Shown here one piece after another: positions 16,188 to 24,134 of a DNA stretch of 64,000 bases. Positions within the stretch are counted from its first letter, which is position 1. Every line of letters starts with the position of its first letter. The position numbers and the translations under genes were made by a program. The notes under the pieces are model-generated. The model did no database searches and was not told where the DNA came from. It worked only from the letters and a program-made list of their open reading frames with translations. This stretch comes from Paenibacillus sp. UNC451MF (lineage in GTDB: Bacteria > Bacillota > Bacilli > Paenibacillales > NBRC-103111): positions 434,001-498,000 of the forward strand of contig NZ_JMLS01000001.1 of the NCBI RefSeq assembly GCF_000686845.1, given 5' to 3'.

Positions 16188-17209
16188 CAACAGTATTGGT
16201 TACCGGGGGGATGGGGTTCATAGGGAGCAATTTCGTTCTGCATTGGATGAACAATCATCCGCAGGATCGAGTGTTAAACTATGATTTGCTTACTTATGCG
16301 GGGAATCCCTCTAATGTCTCGGCTGTACAGAAGCTGCCGAACTACCGATTTATAGAAGGCGATATCGCCGATTCGTCGCTTCTTGAGGAAGTGATGCTTG
16401 AAGAAAAGGTAGACACGGTTGTTCATTTCGCAGCGGAATCCCATGTGGACCGAAGTATTGAGGATCCATCCGTTTTTGTCCGTACGAACGTGCTAGGCAC
16501 ACAATGCTTATTGGAAGCGGCCAAGAAGTATGGCATAAGCCGATTTATCCATGTATCTACGGATGAAGTGTACGGAACGCTCGGGAGTGAAGGCTACTTT
16601 ACCGAGTTATCCCCGATTTCCCCGAATAGTCCATACTCTGCCAGTAAAGCCGGGTCCGATTTATTGGCACGAGCCTATTACGAAACGTATGGATTTCCTG
16701 TCATAATAACCCGCTGCTCCAACAATTACGGGCCGCACCAATATCCAGAGAAACTTATACCCAAAATTATTTCAAACGCATTACAGGATCAGCCTATTCC
16801 AGTATATGGTGACGGGCGAAACATAAGAGATTGGCTGCATGTGGAGGATCACTGCTCAGCAATAGAGCATGTAATAAATTGCGGTCGACCGGGTCAAGTA
16901 TACAACATCGGAGGAAACAGCGAACGCACGAATCTGGAGGTCGTGACAGAGATACTTCATCGCTTGGGCAAGCCGTTATCGTTAATTCAGTTTGTGGCTG
17001 ATCGACTTGGACATGATCGCAGATATGCTATAGATGCATCCAAAATCAGAGATGAGCTGGGATGGACACCTCATTATTCATTTCAAGAAGGAATAGCGCG
17101 AACCGTAGATTGGTATATCGAGCACGAGGATTGGTGGCGTCGGCTTATTCAAGAGGCTCCGAACCGTAACGGTAGGGAAGTCGATGACGGAGGTGAGCCA
17201 ATGACATGA
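16184..17209 (+). CDS. rmlB: dTDP-glucose 4,6-dehydratase
   Basis: GTG 16184 (overlapping the rmlA stop as GTGA) gives 341 residues. TGGMGFIGSNF is the NAD-binding Rossmann loop, HFAAESHVDRS, STDEVYG and YSASKAGSD (catalytic YxxxK) are RmlB hallmarks, and RCSNNYGPHQYPEKLIP is the substrate loop. It converts dTDP-glucose to dTDP-4-dehydro-6-deoxyglucose. Homologue of SpsJ in the sps locus of Bacillus subtilis. It overlaps rmlD by ATGA. Confidence 0.95.
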   Translation: MTTVLVTGGMGFIGSNFVLHWMNNHPQDRVLNYDLLTYAGNPSNVSAVQKLPNYRFIEGDIADSSLLEEVMLEEKVDTVVHFAAESHVDRSIEDPSVFVRTNVLGTQCLLEAAKKYGISRFIHVSTDEVYGTLGSEGYFTELSPISPNSPYSASKAGSDLLARAYYETYGFPVIITRCSNNYGPHQYPEKLIPKIISNALQDQPIPVYGDGRNIRDWLHVEDHCSAIEHVINCGRPGQVYNIGGNSERTNLEVVTEILHRLGKPLSLIQFVADRLGHDRRYAIDASKIRDELGWTPHYSFQEGIARTVDWYIEHEDWWRRLIQEAPNRNGREVDDGGEPMT

Positions 17210-18072
17210 AGGTATTGATAACTGGAGCTGGAGGCCAGCTCGGGTATGACTTAATTCGCGTCCTGTCGGGTAGTCATCAGGTTATCGCCATGACGAGGGC
17301 TGAATTGGACGTAGCGGATGAGGCAGCCGTAAATACTACTTTCAGACAGATGAAGCCGCAGGTTGTGATTCATGCTGCAGCTTATACGAATGTGGATCTG
17401 GCTGAGCAAGAGAGTGACAATGCTTATACGATCAATTCGATAGGGACAAGGAACGTAGCAATGGCGGCTGAAGAGCTTGGAGCCAAGCTGGTTCATATCA
17501 GCACCGATTATGTATTTGACGGCAGTAAGAGGACTCCGTACACAGAGACAGACCGCCCTAATCCACTAGGGGTATATGGAAATTCCAAGCTGCATGCAGA
17601 GAAGTTCGTAGAGCTGATTAGCGGGCAATATTTTATATTGCGCACTTCGTGGCTTTACGGCAAGAATGGCAGCAATTTTGTAACCAAAATGATTTCTCTG
17701 GGTCAGCAAAAAGAAGAGTTGTCCGTAGTTGCCGACCAGTTCGGTTCACCGACCTATACGCTCGATTTAGCTCGATTTATTGAGCATTTGATGCTGACGG
17801 ACCGCTATGGACTATACCACGTCTCCAATCGGGGATACTGCTCACGGTATGCATTTGCTCAGGCCATATTCCAGGCGTTGAAATGGAATCATATTCGGCT
17901 TGTTCCTATAAGCTCTTCAGGATTCCCGGCGGCGGCTCAGAGACCCGAGTATTCTGTTTTTGATGATACAGCTATCAGACTGAATCAGCTGCCAAGGCTG
18001 CGTAATTGGAAAGATGCGTTAAACGACTTCTTGCACAATGATTATGTATTGGAGGACAAAGGCGATGATTGA
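17206..18072 (+). CDS. rmlD: dTDP-4-dehydrorhamnose reductase
   Basis: 288 residues. ITGAGGQLGYDL is the NADPH loop, HAAAYTNVDLAEQE, STDYVFDGSKRTPYTE and YGNSKLHAE (YxxxK) are diagnostic of RmlD. It performs the last reduction to dTDP-L-rhamnose. The gene precedes rmlC here, as in spsK-spsL. Start and stop both overlap the neighbours (4 and 8 bases), pointing to tight translational coupling. Confidence 0.95.
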   Translation: MKVLITGAGGQLGYDLIRVLSGSHQVIAMTRAELDVADEAAVNTTFRQMKPQVVIHAAAYTNVDLAEQESDNAYTINSIGTRNVAMAAEELGAKLVHISTDYVFDGSKRTPYTETDRPNPLGVYGNSKLHAEKFVELISGQYFILRTSWLYGKNGSNFVTKMISLGQQKEELSVVADQFGSPTYTLDLARFIEHLMLTDRYGLYHVSNRGYCSRYAFAQAIFQALKWNHIRLVPISSSGFPAAAQRPEYSVFDDTAIRLNQLPRLRNWKDALNDFLHNDYVLEDKGDD

Positions 18073-18520
18073 AGGCGTTCAGAAAAAAAATCTCGTGCTG
18101 CACAGTGACGATAGAGGCTATTTTATGGAGCTGTTGCGGGAGGATGATCCTATTTACGGGCGTTTTGGGCAAGCATCCCTCTCCATGTCGTTTCCAGGTG
18201 TAATCAAAGCGTTCCATTACCATAAAAAGCAGGATGATATCTGGTTCTTCCCTTCGGGTCATGCTCAAGTGGTGCTTCATGATATGAGGCCCGAGTCCTC
18301 GACTTATAAACAGACGGATGTTTACTATATGGGGGACAATAATCGGTACCTGCTGTTCATCCCCCGTGGCGTTGCTCATGGTTACAGGGTATTAGGGAAT
18401 CAGCCTGCTACCATCGTATATTTTACGAATTTAGCTTACGATCCTGAGCAGCCGGACGAATACCGGATCGACTGGAACGATGAGTCCATCGGCTTTGATT
18501 GGCACACACGCAATCGTTAA
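18065..18520 (+). CDS. rmlC: dTDP-4-dehydrorhamnose 3,5-epimerase-like cupin (SpsL type)
   Basis: ATG 18065 preceded by GGAGG gives 151 residues, the SpsL size (classical RmlC is ~180). The cupin core shows KAFHYHKKQDDIWFFPSGHAQVVLHDMR, with the active-site His, and IPRGVAHGYRVLG. It epimerises C3 and C5 of the dTDP-4-keto sugar before RmlD acts. All four rhamnose genes are therefore present and contiguous. A long hairpin follows before the CgeB genes. Confidence 0.88.
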   Translation: MIEGVQKKNLVLHSDDRGYFMELLREDDPIYGRFGQASLSMSFPGVIKAFHYHKKQDDIWFFPSGHAQVVLHDMRPESSTYKQTDVYYMGDNNRYLLFIPRGVAHGYRVLGNQPATIVYFTNLAYDPEQPDEYRIDWNDESIGFDWHTRNR

Positions 18521-18536
18521 ATAATAAAAAAGTTTT

Positions 18537-18580
18537 CTACGGAAAACTGGGCTACTGCTTACGAAGATAGTTTTCCGTAG
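18537..18580. other. Hairpin within the rml-cgeB operon
   Basis: CTACGGAAAACT (18537-18548) and AGTTTTCCGTAG (18569-18580) are perfect 12-bp arms with a 20-base loop. There is no T-run on the plus strand, so it may be a processing or mRNA-stability element and not a terminator; on the minus strand it is followed by a short T-rich stretch. Confidence 0.55.
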
Positions 18581-18604
18581 GTGAACTTTTAGGAGGTCGA
18601 CATA

Positions 18605-19729
18605 GTGGCTGTCCATGTGAAGAAATCGCGTGCTCTAGCCTTAAGGCAAAGTGCCATAAAAGGACGAAAGGACGGTTATCGGCTTGGTCGAAGCCATGGT
18701 TACCATCACGGACGATGCCAGGCGGTGTTGGACATAGTTCCCCCGTGGCAGCCCGTAAAACGTGCGCTAAAGGTGATGTATGTAGAGGAGGGAACACCCG
18801 GCTTTCGAACACTGGATTTGGGTATTGCCCATTCACTTGGAGAGTTGGTACAGGAAGTTCTAGTCGTGCAGTCTACTTCGGATTTGACAGATATAGCACA
18901 GCAATTTAAACCGGATCTTGTATTCATTTTGAACGGTATTTTTCGTGTTTCCAATGAGCAGGTCGTTAAGCTTCGGCAGCATGGATTCCGAACGGCCATT
19001 TGGTTTATGGACGATCCGTATTTTACGGATGTTACGGCACAGATGGCTCCGTTGTACGATTATATTTTTACACATGAGCTAAATGCCGTTCCATTCTATA
19101 AGACTTTGGGATGCAATCATGTTTACTATTTGCCCTCCGGAGTGGACAGAGCTGTTGTAGCTCCTCGATTTGTCGAAAGATCATACCGGTCGGATGTATG
19201 CTTTATCGGCTCCGGTTTTCCGAACCGGCTCTCGTTTTTTAATAAAGTCATTCCAGCATTAAAGGGAGTTCATCTGTTCATGGCAGGCCATGGCTGGAAC
19301 CAACTGGGGCAGTACAAAGCCATTAAAAAGCATGTCAAGCTCCAAGGCGTTTTGTATGACGAGAACATCCGACATTACATCGGAGCCAAAATCGTTATCA
19401 ATTTGCATCGGTCACCATTGGAACGCCTGAACAGCCGGGGAATTCAGGCTATGTCCATTAATCCCAGAACCTTCGAAATTTGTGCAAGCGGAGCTTTGCA
19501 AATAACTGACGTCAGACAAGATTTATCCAGATACTACACGCCGGGGCAGGAGCTTGTTACGTTTGCAAGTCCTGAGGAGCTTGTTGATCGTATCCACTAT
19601 TATTTGCGGAATGAGGAAGAACGACGACGCATAGCCCTGAACGGCTTGTATAAAACAATGAGTCAGCACACGTATAGCCAGCGTCTGAATGGAATGCTGC
19701 ATACCATTTTCGATGAAACAGGTGGTTAG
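18605..19729 (+). CDS. CgeB-family glycosyltransferase, copy 1
   Basis: GTG 18605 with AGGAGG eight bases upstream gives 374 residues. Residues 20-36 have Gly at 20, 24, 28, 32 and 36 (GYRLGRSHGYHHGR), an exact four-residue period. Then a DUF3880-like N-terminal domain (PDLVFILNGIF, IWFMDDPYFTDV, DYIFTHELNAVPFY) and a C-terminal glycosyltransferase-4-like domain (DVCFIGSGFPNR, NPRTFEICASGALQITDVRQDL, YTPGQELVTFASPEEL, HTYSQRL). CgeB is a sigma-K-dependent spore maturation protein of B. subtilis. Together with copies 2 and 3 it probably transfers rhamnose-type sugars to the spore surface. Confidence 0.88.
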   Translation: MAVHVKKSRALALRQSAIKGRKDGYRLGRSHGYHHGRCQAVLDIVPPWQPVKRALKVMYVEEGTPGFRTLDLGIAHSLGELVQEVLVVQSTSDLTDIAQQFKPDLVFILNGIFRVSNEQVVKLRQHGFRTAIWFMDDPYFTDVTAQMAPLYDYIFTHELNAVPFYKTLGCNHVYYLPSGVDRAVVAPRFVERSYRSDVCFIGSGFPNRLSFFNKVIPALKGVHLFMAGHGWNQLGQYKAIKKHVKLQGVLYDENIRHYIGAKIVINLHRSPLERLNSRGIQAMSINPRTFEICASGALQITDVRQDLSRYYTPGQELVTFASPEELVDRIHYYLRNEEERRRIALNGLYKTMSQHTYSQRLNGMLHTIFDETGG

Positions 19730-19731
19730 GT

Positions 19732-20889
19732 ATGAGTAAAAAGCTTGTTCTTTTGGCGAGTTATAAAAAGGACACAGCCCAGACCTATAACAAAGGTGTC
19801 CTTGTAGGCAGACAAGAGGGCTTTCGCAAAGGCTGGAGTCGAGGATATCATCTTGGGAGAAGCGCAGTGATTTTGCAGAAATTACAAGAGGCGGCAGGAA
19901 TTCAACCTATTCGGGATCTTCACGTGCTGTTTGTTGTAGAAGCCTTTGAAGAAGGGCAATTTCACGAGCCTATCAACCAAGGCATCATCCGCGGCTTGCA
20001 GGGCCAGGTACGGCAAGTTTCCGTAGTATCTCCGCTAGATAACGTGGCAGAGCTGGCGAAGAAGGTACACCCTGATTTGGTTTTCGTTCTCAATGGCATT
20101 TTTCATTTGTCGATGCAACAACTTGCTGCTATACGTATGATGGGGATTCGGACCTGTGTTTGGATTACCGAGGACCCTTATTTTATTGATGTTACCTTAA
20201 CCAAAGCCCCTCACTTCGATTACGTATTCACCCATGAACTCGGAGCAATTCCATACTACCAGACAGCCGGATGCCAGCAGGTTCATTATTTGCCGCTTGC
20301 TGTGAATGAGGCTATGTTTCGACCGAGCCATGTGAGTTTGGCGTACAGTAAGGACATCTGCTTTATCGGTACCGCATTTTGGAATAGGGTGCGTTTCGTG
20401 GATAAGATATCCCCTTATTTGATGCACAAAAAAACGTTCATTTCAGGCTATTTGTGGGATCGGCTGAAAAGCTACCGTAAACTCGGCTCGAGAGTCAGTC
20501 TGGAGCGATGCTTAAGTGCTAAAGAGACAGCCTCCTACTACAATGGTTCCAAGATAGTTATCAATCTTCATCGCTCCCACGAGGATGATCAGCATAATTA
20601 CAATACAAGAAGAATCCGCGCGCTGTCCATTAACCCGAGAACGTTTGACATTTGTGCGTGCGGGGCGCTTCAGCTGACGGATATTCGGCATGATTTAAAG
20701 TACTTTTATACACCGGGCGAAGAGCTTGTCACCTACTCAAGTCCGGAGGAGCTGAGGGACAAATGCGAATATTATTTAACCCACGAAGAAGAGCGCAGAG
20801 AAATTGCGTTGCGGGGACTATATAAAACAATGAGTGAGCATACGTACAAACAAAGAATATCCCGATTGCTCAGCATTATGTACGGATAA
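19732..20889 (+). CDS. CgeB-family glycosyltransferase, copy 2
   Basis: 385 residues, ATG two bases after the copy 1 stop. Gly at 22, 26, 30, 34, 38 and 42 form the longest of the N-terminal runs (GVLVGRQEGFRKGWSRGYHLGR). The catalytic part repeats the copy 1 motifs: PDLVFVLNGIF, VWITEDPYFIDV, DICFIGTAFWNR, SKIVINLHRSHED, NPRTFDICACGALQLTDIRHDL, YTPGEELVTYSSPEEL. Sequence identity with copy 1 is high by eye across the C-terminal half, so tandem duplication is clear. Different acceptors or linkages for each copy are likely but unproven. Confidence 0.88.
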   Translation: MSKKLVLLASYKKDTAQTYNKGVLVGRQEGFRKGWSRGYHLGRSAVILQKLQEAAGIQPIRDLHVLFVVEAFEEGQFHEPINQGIIRGLQGQVRQVSVVSPLDNVAELAKKVHPDLVFVLNGIFHLSMQQLAAIRMMGIRTCVWITEDPYFIDVTLTKAPHFDYVFTHELGAIPYYQTAGCQQVHYLPLAVNEAMFRPSHVSLAYSKDICFIGTAFWNRVRFVDKISPYLMHKKTFISGYLWDRLKSYRKLGSRVSLERCLSAKETASYYNGSKIVINLHRSHEDDQHNYNTRRIRALSINPRTFDICACGALQLTDIRHDLKYFYTPGEELVTYSSPEELRDKCEYYLTHEEERREIALRGLYKTMSEHTYKQRISRLLSIMYG

Positions 20890-20927
20890 CAGACTGGCGT
20901 TTCAGTCATAAGTTAGGAGGGCCGCGA

Positions 20928-22049
20928 ATGGCTGTTTTAAGGAAGTTAAACCCGTCACAAAGGCGGGGGAAAATACTTGGAAGCAGGGCAGGCTACAAGC
21001 TGGGTTGGAGCTACGGTCAACGTTTGGGACGTAGCGAGGTTGTAGTAAGATCCAATGTTCCGTTCGTGTCGAAGGCTTGTGATCTCTCCGTGCTTTGTGT
21101 CACTTCGGGCATGGGACTTCCTTTCTCACCTATAGACCATGCAGTCATAGAAGCGCTGAAAAAGCAGGTGCGTGAGCTTCATATTTGCTCGCCCAAGGAT
21201 GACCTTGTTAAGCTAACCTCTCAATTAAGACCTCAGCTCGTGCTGGTGCTGTTCGGGATGCATGTAACAACGGAGGTTGTAAATTCCGTTAGAAGTCTCG
21301 GGAGCACTACAGCGATCTGGTATTCGGATGATCCGTACTACTCGGATATTACAAGGTTAACGGCAATCCATTACGATTATGTTTTTACCAATGAACTCAG
21401 CTGCATTGAGTTTTACCAGCTCCAAGGCTGCAGAAAAGTGTATCATTTACCCTTAGCGGTCGATTTGAATGTGTTTCGGCCCAAGAGGGTCGATACTGGA
21501 TATTTTAGCGATGTGTGCTTTATCGGGAGTGCTTATTGGCACAGGGTTGGCTTTTTTAACCGTATAGCTCCTTATTTGGCAAGAAGAAACGTGAAAATAT
21601 TTGGTTGGTGGTGGGAGCGCCTGGAGCAGTATTCCAAGCTGTCGCATAATATCCGTAATGAATGGTTGTCTCCGGAAGAAACGGACAAATATTATAACGG
21701 CGCCAAAATTGTGATTAACCTGCATCGCTCTCCCTATGATGAAACGTTTAATAAAAACAGCACGCGTGTCAAAGCTCTGTCCTCTAATCCGCGTACATTC
21801 GAAATTTGTGGCAGCGGAGCCTTCCAGTTGACGGATGCGCGACAAGATCTGCCTAATCTATATGGGCCCGGCCAAGAGCTGGCCACTTACTCCTCGGCCG
21901 AAGAACTGATAGAAAAAATTGAATACTACTTGCATCATGAGGAAGAGAGAAACGATCTTGCACTAAAAGGGCTGCAAAGAACACTCCGCGATCATACCTT
22001 TGATCACAGGGTTGCTGTATTACTTAATGTGTTAGTCGCGAGACGTTAA
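20928..22049 (+). CDS. CgeB-family glycosyltransferase, copy 3
   Basis: 373 residues, GGAGGG before the ATG. Gly at 14, 18, 22, 26, 30 and 34 (GSRAGYKLGWSYGQRLGR). PQLVLVLFGMH, IWYSDDPYYSDI, DVCFIGSAYWHR, AKIVINLHRSPYDE, NPRTFEICGSGAFQLTDARQDL and ATYSSAEELIEKIEYYL show the same two-domain plan as the other copies. It is the most diverged of the three near the N-terminus (no acidic EAFEEG-like stretch). A hairpin follows and probably ends the operon. Confidence 0.87.
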   Translation: MAVLRKLNPSQRRGKILGSRAGYKLGWSYGQRLGRSEVVVRSNVPFVSKACDLSVLCVTSGMGLPFSPIDHAVIEALKKQVRELHICSPKDDLVKLTSQLRPQLVLVLFGMHVTTEVVNSVRSLGSTTAIWYSDDPYYSDITRLTAIHYDYVFTNELSCIEFYQLQGCRKVYHLPLAVDLNVFRPKRVDTGYFSDVCFIGSAYWHRVGFFNRIAPYLARRNVKIFGWWWERLEQYSKLSHNIRNEWLSPEETDKYYNGAKIVINLHRSPYDETFNKNSTRVKALSSNPRTFEICGSGAFQLTDARQDLPNLYGPGQELATYSSAEELIEKIEYYLHHEEERNDLALKGLQRTLRDHTFDHRVAVLLNVLVARR

Positions 22050-22065
22050 AAAGATTCATCTTCTT

Positions 22066-22100
22066 CCGTGAAGAACCTGATCATAGCGGGTTCTTTACGG
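22066..22100 (+). terminator. Hairpin ending the cgeB operon
   Basis: CCGTGAAGAACC (22066-22077) pairs with GGTTCTTTACGG (22089-22100), 12 pairs with one G-U. There is no long T-run afterwards, so termination strength is uncertain. Confidence 0.55.
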
Positions 22101-22250
22101 ATATAAGTTCGTATGCTCATCCTGAATTCCTATGCTAGATGCTTCTGACATACGTTTTACAAAAAAATGTGGTGTCATGGGCGAGCTATCGTGAATACGC
22201 TATTACTAATAGTGATTTGCCTATTCTTGTCTTGGAATGGAGGAAGCAGG

Positions 22251-22703
22251 ATGAACATTAAATCCCCCTCTGCCGACGAATATTTTTCCTTGTCCGCCAA
22301 ACTGCAATTTCAGGACGTACGCCGGTTTATGTCCCAGCTTCAGTGGAGTGTTAATCATACCGCTACATTGATTCGTGCTTATGCGGCACTGGTCAAATTG
22401 GCGCCTGCCGATGAGGCTATTATGGAGCTGGATCGGATGCTGGCTGAGGAGAAGCGGCATTACAAGCTGCTCGAAGCATTGTACATGGAGCTGAAAGGCA
22501 TTGAGCCCTCGGTTCAGCCAGAACGAATTACTTATGCCACATATGAGGAAGGCTTGCAGCATGTTGTCCGTTTGGAGCGGGAAGCCATCCGGCAGTATCG
22601 CGATACTTACCTGCTAACTCCGAGTCCGAGGGTGCGGGATTTATTTTTCTATGGGATGAGTGACAGTGCAGATCATCTGGTAGGACTTATTTTAATGAGA
22701 TAG
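22251..22703 (+). CDS. Ferritin-like helical-bundle protein
   Basis: ATG 22251 after GGAGGAAGCAGG gives 150 residues (the frame is open from 22167). Four helices with a possible metal set: NHTATLIRAYAALVKLAP, EEKRHYKLLEALYMELKG (the ExxH spacing of ferritin-like proteins) and a third segment with VRLEREAIRQYRDTYL, followed by SDSADHLVGLI. The pattern suggests a rubrerythrin-type diiron bundle, although not every ligand can be placed. It comes 201 bases after the last cgeB gene, behind a hairpin, so it may be separate. Spore or oxidative-stress function is only inference from context. Confidence 0.6.
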   Translation: MNIKSPSADEYFSLSAKLQFQDVRRFMSQLQWSVNHTATLIRAYAALVKLAPADEAIMELDRMLAEEKRHYKLLEALYMELKGIEPSVQPERITYATYEEGLQHVVRLEREAIRQYRDTYLLTPSPRVRDLFFYGMSDSADHLVGLILMR

Positions 22704-22734
22704 TACTAAAGGCTTGTTTTTGGGAAGAAGGGTA

Positions 22735-22764
22735 TTGCAAAATCTGACAATAATCTAGTATAAT
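22735..22764 (+). promoter_or_regulatory. Promoter upstream of the SLH operon
   Basis: TTGCAA (22735-22740), 18 bases, TATAAT (22759-22764): a good sigma-A promoter with a perfect -10. It leaves a leader of about 140 bases before the ATG. Confidence 0.6.
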
Positions 22765-22822
22765 CGAACTGCATAGGAAAGTTTTGGAATTGATGTGGGA
22801 TAATTTCATATTTATGGGTCGG

Positions 22823-22872
22823 AAGCACCGCCATTCAGAGGGATTTTACCTATGTTTGGAGGTGCTTTTTTA
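22823..22872 (+). promoter_or_regulatory. Terminator-like hairpin in the SLH leader (possible attenuator)
   Basis: AAGCACC (22823-22829) pairs with GGTGCTT (22861-22867), followed directly by TTTT. It lies between the promoter and the SLH gene, so it could act as an attenuator. I recognise no riboswitch aptamer in the leader. Confidence 0.5.
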
Positions 22873-22913
22873 TGAGCTGATATTTGTTAACCAAATGTTG
22901 AAGGGGCGTATTT

Positions 22914-24131
22914 ATGATGAAGAAAACGGTTATGGCTGCATTTATTGCTGGGGTCTCGTTATTTTCTGTAGTAGGTAGTGTTAATGCAGAGGTTAAATTC
23001 ACCGACTTAAACGGTCATTGGGCAAAAAAACAAATTGAATTTGCGGTTAATGACGGTTATGTAGATGGATATCCAGATGGTACTTTTAAACCAGATCAAA
23101 ATGTAAGCCGTGTGGAGTTTATGAAATTGGTTGTGGATGCACTTAAATTTAAAAAGCAGGATGCTTCCGGTGAATGGTATCAACCGTACGTCAATACAGC
23201 TGTTGCGAATGGCATACATCAATTGGATGAATTTGCTGTGGATCAATTGACCAAGCCTATCACTCGGGAAGAAATGGCTAGGATCGCTGTTCGTGCTACA
23301 GGAGAAGCTAATTACGATGCTAAGAAGTGGATGTATCTTGCAACATCAAAAGGAATCATCCAAGGACTGGATAACAAAGGTACGCTTGGTGAGGATCAGC
23401 CGACGACACGGGCGCAGGCGATTACCGTAATCGAACGGATACTCAAGATCAAGAGCGGAGAAAAAATCGCTTTGGATAAATATGCTAAGTATGCGGCTTC
23501 GAGAGCGGAGATTAACTGGCATAAGACGAATGTCTACACCATGGCACAAGAGTATTTTGGTTGGGGTAAAAGTATTGGTAACGAGTTTAAAGTTGATCGC
23601 TTGAAGTTTGAGAATGAAAAAGGAATGTCTGAAGTTGAAAAGTTTGTAGTTGTTGATATGGGGGACCCGGAAGACCCGTTCAGAGTGGAGATTCCGGATA
23701 ACATGTATTGGACTAATAAGGTCGGGAAACAGCGTATAAAGACTCAGGAGGTTCCATTAAACACTTATGCGTTTCTAAGTTTCAACCACTTTACGGTAAG
23801 TACGGATGTTCCAAAAAAATATTTTCATTATGCAATACTACACACAAGTCCTTTTATCAAGAACGGAGATTCATTGGATGAAAATGGTAACCTAAAGGAT
23901 GTGGTGACTTATGGGACTCTTGATGAGTATGGTAGCTTGCAGTCTGGTTTGATAGATTTGAAGACTGGTGATCATGATATGCGTATCATAACAGCGCAGC
24001 TCGTCCCAAAAATGTCTGGATTTGATGGTGCTTCCTGGGGAGTAGACAGGCAACCTTGCGTTGAACTTGGGGAAGGATCGACAGAAATTTCTGTGTTCGT
24101 CTCTGAAGTGCATCATGATTTGGGGGAATAG
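22914..24131 (+). CDS. SLH-domain surface protein
   Basis: 405 residues. Signal peptide MMKKTVMAAFIAGVSLFSVV...NA. Three S-layer-homology repeats occupy about residues 25-190: FTDLNGHWAKKQIEFAVNDG with YPDGTFKPDQNVSRVEFMKL, a second built round WYQPYVNTAVANGIHQ and ITREEMARIAVRA, and a third round WMYLATSKGIIQG and TTRAQAITVIERIL. These bind pyruvylated secondary cell-wall polymer and hold the protein on the wall. The C-terminal 200 residues are unfamiliar. It starts a three-gene operon with the two large secreted proteins; the next gene begins three bases after its stop. Confidence 0.9.
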   Translation: MMKKTVMAAFIAGVSLFSVVGSVNAEVKFTDLNGHWAKKQIEFAVNDGYVDGYPDGTFKPDQNVSRVEFMKLVVDALKFKKQDASGEWYQPYVNTAVANGIHQLDEFAVDQLTKPITREEMARIAVRATGEANYDAKKWMYLATSKGIIQGLDNKGTLGEDQPTTRAQAITVIERILKIKSGEKIALDKYAKYAASRAEINWHKTNVYTMAQEYFGWGKSIGNEFKVDRLKFENEKGMSEVEKFVVVDMGDPEDPFRVEIPDNMYWTNKVGKQRIKTQEVPLNTYAFLSFNHFTVSTDVPKKYFHYAILHTSPFIKNGDSLDENGNLKDVVTYGTLDEYGSLQSGLIDLKTGDHDMRIITAQLVPKMSGFDGASWGVDRQPCVELGEGSTEISVFVSEVHHDLGE

Positions 24132-24134
24132 AGT

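Noticed and set aside
22823-22872. Known riboswitch in the SLH leader
   Set aside because: No aptamer consensus such as c-di-GMP, SAM or TPP could be recognised.
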